A stretch of DNA of 24,742 bases from Karstenula rhodostoma CBS 690.94. Lineage: Eukaryota; Ascomycota; Dothideomycetes; Pleosporales; Didymosphaeriaceae. The stretch lies in the NCBI GenBank assembly GCA_010093485.1, contig MU001525.1, forward strand, positions 1 through 24,742, in the 5' to 3' direction. A program made the translations under genes and the position numbers. The notes beneath the pieces were generated by a model. It saw only the letters and a list, made by a program, of their open reading frames with translations, made no database searches and was not told where the DNA came from. Positions 22,236 through 24,742 of the stretch are shown here, piece after piece (within the stretch, counting starts at the first letter, position 1; each line of letters opens with the position of its first letter).

Positions 22236-24027
22236 TTATATTATTAATCTTATTATTTAGAATATTATCTAGTATTTTAAATTCTTTATTTTAAATAAAA
22301 TAGAGGTTATAGAAACCCTATAGAGACGCTATATAAATAATATTAAATTATAAATATTAGTACTAAACTTCTTCTATAAAATAAATAGATATTATTATAA
22401 TTATTTATTATAATCTTTTATTACTAATTAAGATAATATAACTCTATACTATCTATATTACTATTAATTACTTACTATAATATTTTAAATATTTTATCCT
22501 TATATAAAAGGATAAGGAGTTAAAAAAATACCTTTCTATTATATATAATATAAAAACTTAATAGAATTTAATATATAATATATATATATATACTATTTAC
22601 CTTTAGAACTATATTAATAAATAACTATAAACTAAAATTATATAAAAGACTAGCTTAAATATTTCTAGATTAGAAAGTAGTAAGGTTTCTAAGGTAGATT
22701 TCTATAATTTTAAATAACTCTAGTTATTAGTAACTAAGTAGTATTATTTTAAGTTTATTATAAAGATACTTAAGAATTTTAAGGATATAACTATATTTTT
22801 TTAACTAGAATTAGTAGTTTTAAATCTTATATATCTAGTTTATATATAACTACCTTTTTAACTTTTTTAATAAAATAATAAATAACTTAGATAAGGATTA
22901 GAATAATATAAAAGGGATAACTTAGTCTAATATTATAATAACTATAGCTAAAAGGGGTTAAATAAAATAATTAAAATACTATATAAGAATAGAAAGTAAA
23001 TATAGATACCTATTTAATTATATAATAATACTAGATTTAAGTTAGAATTTTATTATATATAAGGTATATTATTATAGTCTTTTATTATATAAATATTCTA
23101 ACTATTTATATAGAATAAAATATAGAAGGTTTAAAATAAATATATATATTAATAAGAGTTTTTTAAATATTCTAACTATTATAATTCTCTAGAATAAAGA
23201 GATATTACTCTAGTTTTAATAATATATTTTAAAAGAAACTAGACTAATAAATAATCTTATAAGCTATAATAGTAATTAGTAAATAATCTATTCTAGCTTT
23301 CTAGTTCTACTTTATATAATATAAAGGAAGACCTATAAAGGATAATTTATTAAAAAAATAAACTCTATTTTAATTTATTTTATATAAAATAGAGTAAAGA
23401 TTTTAATCTTTTTAAATAGTAGAAATCTAATAAGAGAGTCTATTTTTATCTTACTTAGGTTATAAAAAATATTCTAGTAATACTAATTACTAAAATTAGA
23501 GTAAAGTATATTTTTAATTTAGTAAAAAATATAATTAGGGATTAAAAATATAATTTTACTACTAATATAATTTAAAAGCTTTTAATATTTAAGGATACTA
23601 TTACTTAAAAAATAAATAATAATCTAAACTCTAAAATTAGAAATAGAATTAATAAAAATAATAATTAGTTTAGAAATTTATATAAGTTTCTAAGTAATAT
23701 ATATAAACCTAAGCTATTAGTATAAGTAGGTAGGGAAAAAAAAATAAAAAAAAAAGAAAATAAAAATATTTTTAAATAGAAAATTATATAGAATAATTAA
23801 AAAGAAGAAATAACCCCCCTATTATAAAAGTACTAAAAGCTATAATAGTATTTAAAATAGTTATTACTATAATAAATAATTATAATAAATATATAAATAG
23901 ATTATTAAATTTAAAATTAATTATAAGTAATAAAAATAAAATTTTAATTTATATTTATTTATTATATAATATCTATTAATAGAATAATTTAGTTATTATA
24001 TTATATAGGTAATCTAGGTAAATATAC
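22236..24027. other. No recognisable gene
   Basis: AT-rich RIP-type sequence to the right of element B. One CpG survives at 22327. Frames were read on the plus strand, which is mildly A-rich from about 22,900 to 23,950; no conserved transposon or host domain was recognised. A purine-rich patch lies at 23,730-23,815, followed by a C6 run near 23,813. It may be old transposon sequence or RIP spillover into unique DNA. Confidence 0.4.
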
Positions 24028-24150
24028 TAACTATACCCCTATCTATATTTTAACTACCCCTATCTAATTATAATCTATATTTTAACTACCTCTATTTTAA
24101 TTCTAATCTATACTTTAATTATTTCTATTCTAACCCCTATCTAGAATCTA
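24028..24150. repeat. Degenerate 32-33 bp tandem repeat
   Basis: Units beginning TAACTAY or TAATTAT start at 24028 (short), 24051, 24083 and 24116. They share the pyrimidine-rich core ACYMCYTATYT followed by AATCTATA. Copies differ mainly by C/T changes. It lies about 70 bp before repeat R copy 2 and may be a minisatellite or part of the same element. Confidence 0.7.
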
Positions 24151-24219
24151 TATAATTCTAACTTAATTTATATTTAAATATAGATATATTTTACCTATTT
24201 ACTAGTCTAATCCTTATAT

Positions 24220-24623
24220 AAACTATAATTAAAATATAAAAAAAAAGTAACCTATATAAAAAAACTAAAGCCCTAAAAAAATAAAGCTAAGTTATAATAA
24301 AAATAAAATAAACCTCTAGAAATCTATTAGACTAGATTAGTAAAAGTTTTAAAGAAAAGAAAATTATAGTTTTAAAATATAATAAAATAGAGTTCTAAGA
24401 ATTTATTACTAATAGGAATATTTAAAATAGAGATAGTTTTAGAAATTTATATAAATAGAGCCTAAGTATATATTATTCTAGTAGAAAGAATATTAGTAAC
24501 TAAAATAATATTAATAACTAAAAAACTAGAGCTAGAATTAGCTAGTTTTTCTAGAAAAAGGTTAATAAAGTAGAGGTAATATAGAATTAAAATTAAAACT
24601 TATAATAAAAAGAATAGAAAATA
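24220..24623 (+). repeat. Dispersed repeat R, copy 2 (uninterrupted)
   Basis: About 404 bp matching 9702-9971 joined directly to 11146-11293. The join falls at ATTCTAGTAGAAA (24475-24487), the single-copy form of the 13-bp sequence that flanks the insertion in copy 1. It serves as the empty-site reference for that insertion. The family is unknown and there is no clear coding motif. Confidence 0.85.
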
Positions 24624-24742
24624 TAATTAATATTTATTTAATATTTATTATAGGTACTTTAGTTTAATAGTTTACCTCTAATATAAGAAATACTATACTT
24701 ACCTCTAAAATAAAACTTAACCCTATCTAAATAGTTCTAGTA
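24624..24742. other. No feature seen at right edge
   Basis: AT-rich RIP-type sequence with no recognised similarity to the sequence following copy 1 of repeat R. Confidence 0.5.

Larger units (their letters stand above)
1..24742. other. RIP-saturated AT-rich block
   Basis: Every part of the window shares one signature: I found no CpA or TpG dinucleotide, although ApC, GpT, CpT and CpC are frequent. About 15 CpG remain. In Pezizomycotina, RIP deaminates C in CpA of duplicated DNA, turning CpA/TpG into TpA. Total loss of the substrate dinucleotide is the saturated state. There is therefore no ATG, TTG, GTG or CTG on either strand, no TGA, and all stops are TAA or TAG. Low GC by itself would not remove CpA while sparing ApC. 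RIP is inferred from the mutation pattern; the species cannot be named. Confidence 0.93.

Noticed and set aside
1..24742. A naturally AT-rich genome (mitochondrion, apicomplexan, slime mould or endosymbiont)
   Set aside because: Low GC alone would not remove CpA and TpG while leaving ApC and GpT common, and none of these would give gypsy pol frames with Asp-to-Asn and Gln/Trp-to-stop changes.
1..24742. Very frequent CTAG, ACTAGT and TCTAGA palindromes as possible regulatory or restriction-related sites
   Set aside because: They are the expected by-product of RIP: C survives mainly before T or C, and G mainly after A or G, which enriches CTAG.
1..24742. CRISPR arrays, tRNA or rRNA genes
   Set aside because: The tandem repeats have no unique spacers of constant size, and no cloverleaf with GTTCGA-type T arms or rRNA core was seen.

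Overview
This window looks like a block of filamentous-ascomycete (Pezizomycotina) genome that repeat-induced point mutation (RIP) has driven to saturation. G and C are scarce (about a fifth of bases or fewer, by eye). The telling sign is selective: reading all 24.7 kb, I found no CpA and no TpG, while ApC, GpT, CpT and CpC are common and about 15 CpG remain. RIP converts CpA to TpA on either strand, so this is its end point. One consequence is that neither strand has an ATG anywhere, and TGA stops are also absent. I see no intact gene, tRNA, rRNA or CRISPR array. What remains is mutated transposon sequence and unassigned AT-rich DNA.

Layout. (1) 1 to about 5,000, minus strand: a Ty3/gypsy retrotransposon (element A) running off the left edge. 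Its gag has a readable CCHC zinc knuckle, followed by protease, reverse transcriptase and RNase H. (2) About 5,000-9,700: unassigned DNA with a 46-bp tandem repeat, a palindrome, an A-rich coding-like stretch, a T21 tract, a 21-22 bp tandem repeat, a hairpin, and a purine-rich stretch with three A17 tracts. (3) 9,702-11,293: a repeat split by an insertion of about 1.17 kb flanked by a 13-bp duplication; an uninterrupted second copy lies at 24,220-24,623. (4) About 11,300-14,800: unassigned, with a 191-bp tandem duplication and a second T21 tract. (5) 14,810-22,235, minus strand: a complete Ty3/gypsy chromovirus (element B) with two 502-bp LTRs, polypurine tract, gag with zinc knuckle, protease, RT, RNase H, DDE integrase and a C-terminal chromodomain. 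(6) 22,236-24,742: unassigned, with a degenerate 32-bp tandem repeat and the second copy of the split repeat.

The protein relics were recognised by reading the minus strand and allowing for RIP changes (Cys TGT/TGC to Tyr, His CAT/CAC to Tyr, Asp GAT to Asn, Gln CAA/CAG and Trp TGG to stops). Long in-frame matches to the conserved order of gypsy domains support both elements. In both, pol lies in the -1 frame relative to gag. The two LTRs of element B differ, by hand count, at about 50 transitions and one transversion with no gaps, which is how RIP acts on duplicated DNA.

I do not see a new functional system. The points of interest are the completeness of RIP, its spread into CpT and CpC contexts, the small set of surviving CpG, and the nested insertion history. 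A heterochromatic AT-isochore, pericentromere or centromere is a reasonable setting, but the sequence alone does not show which.
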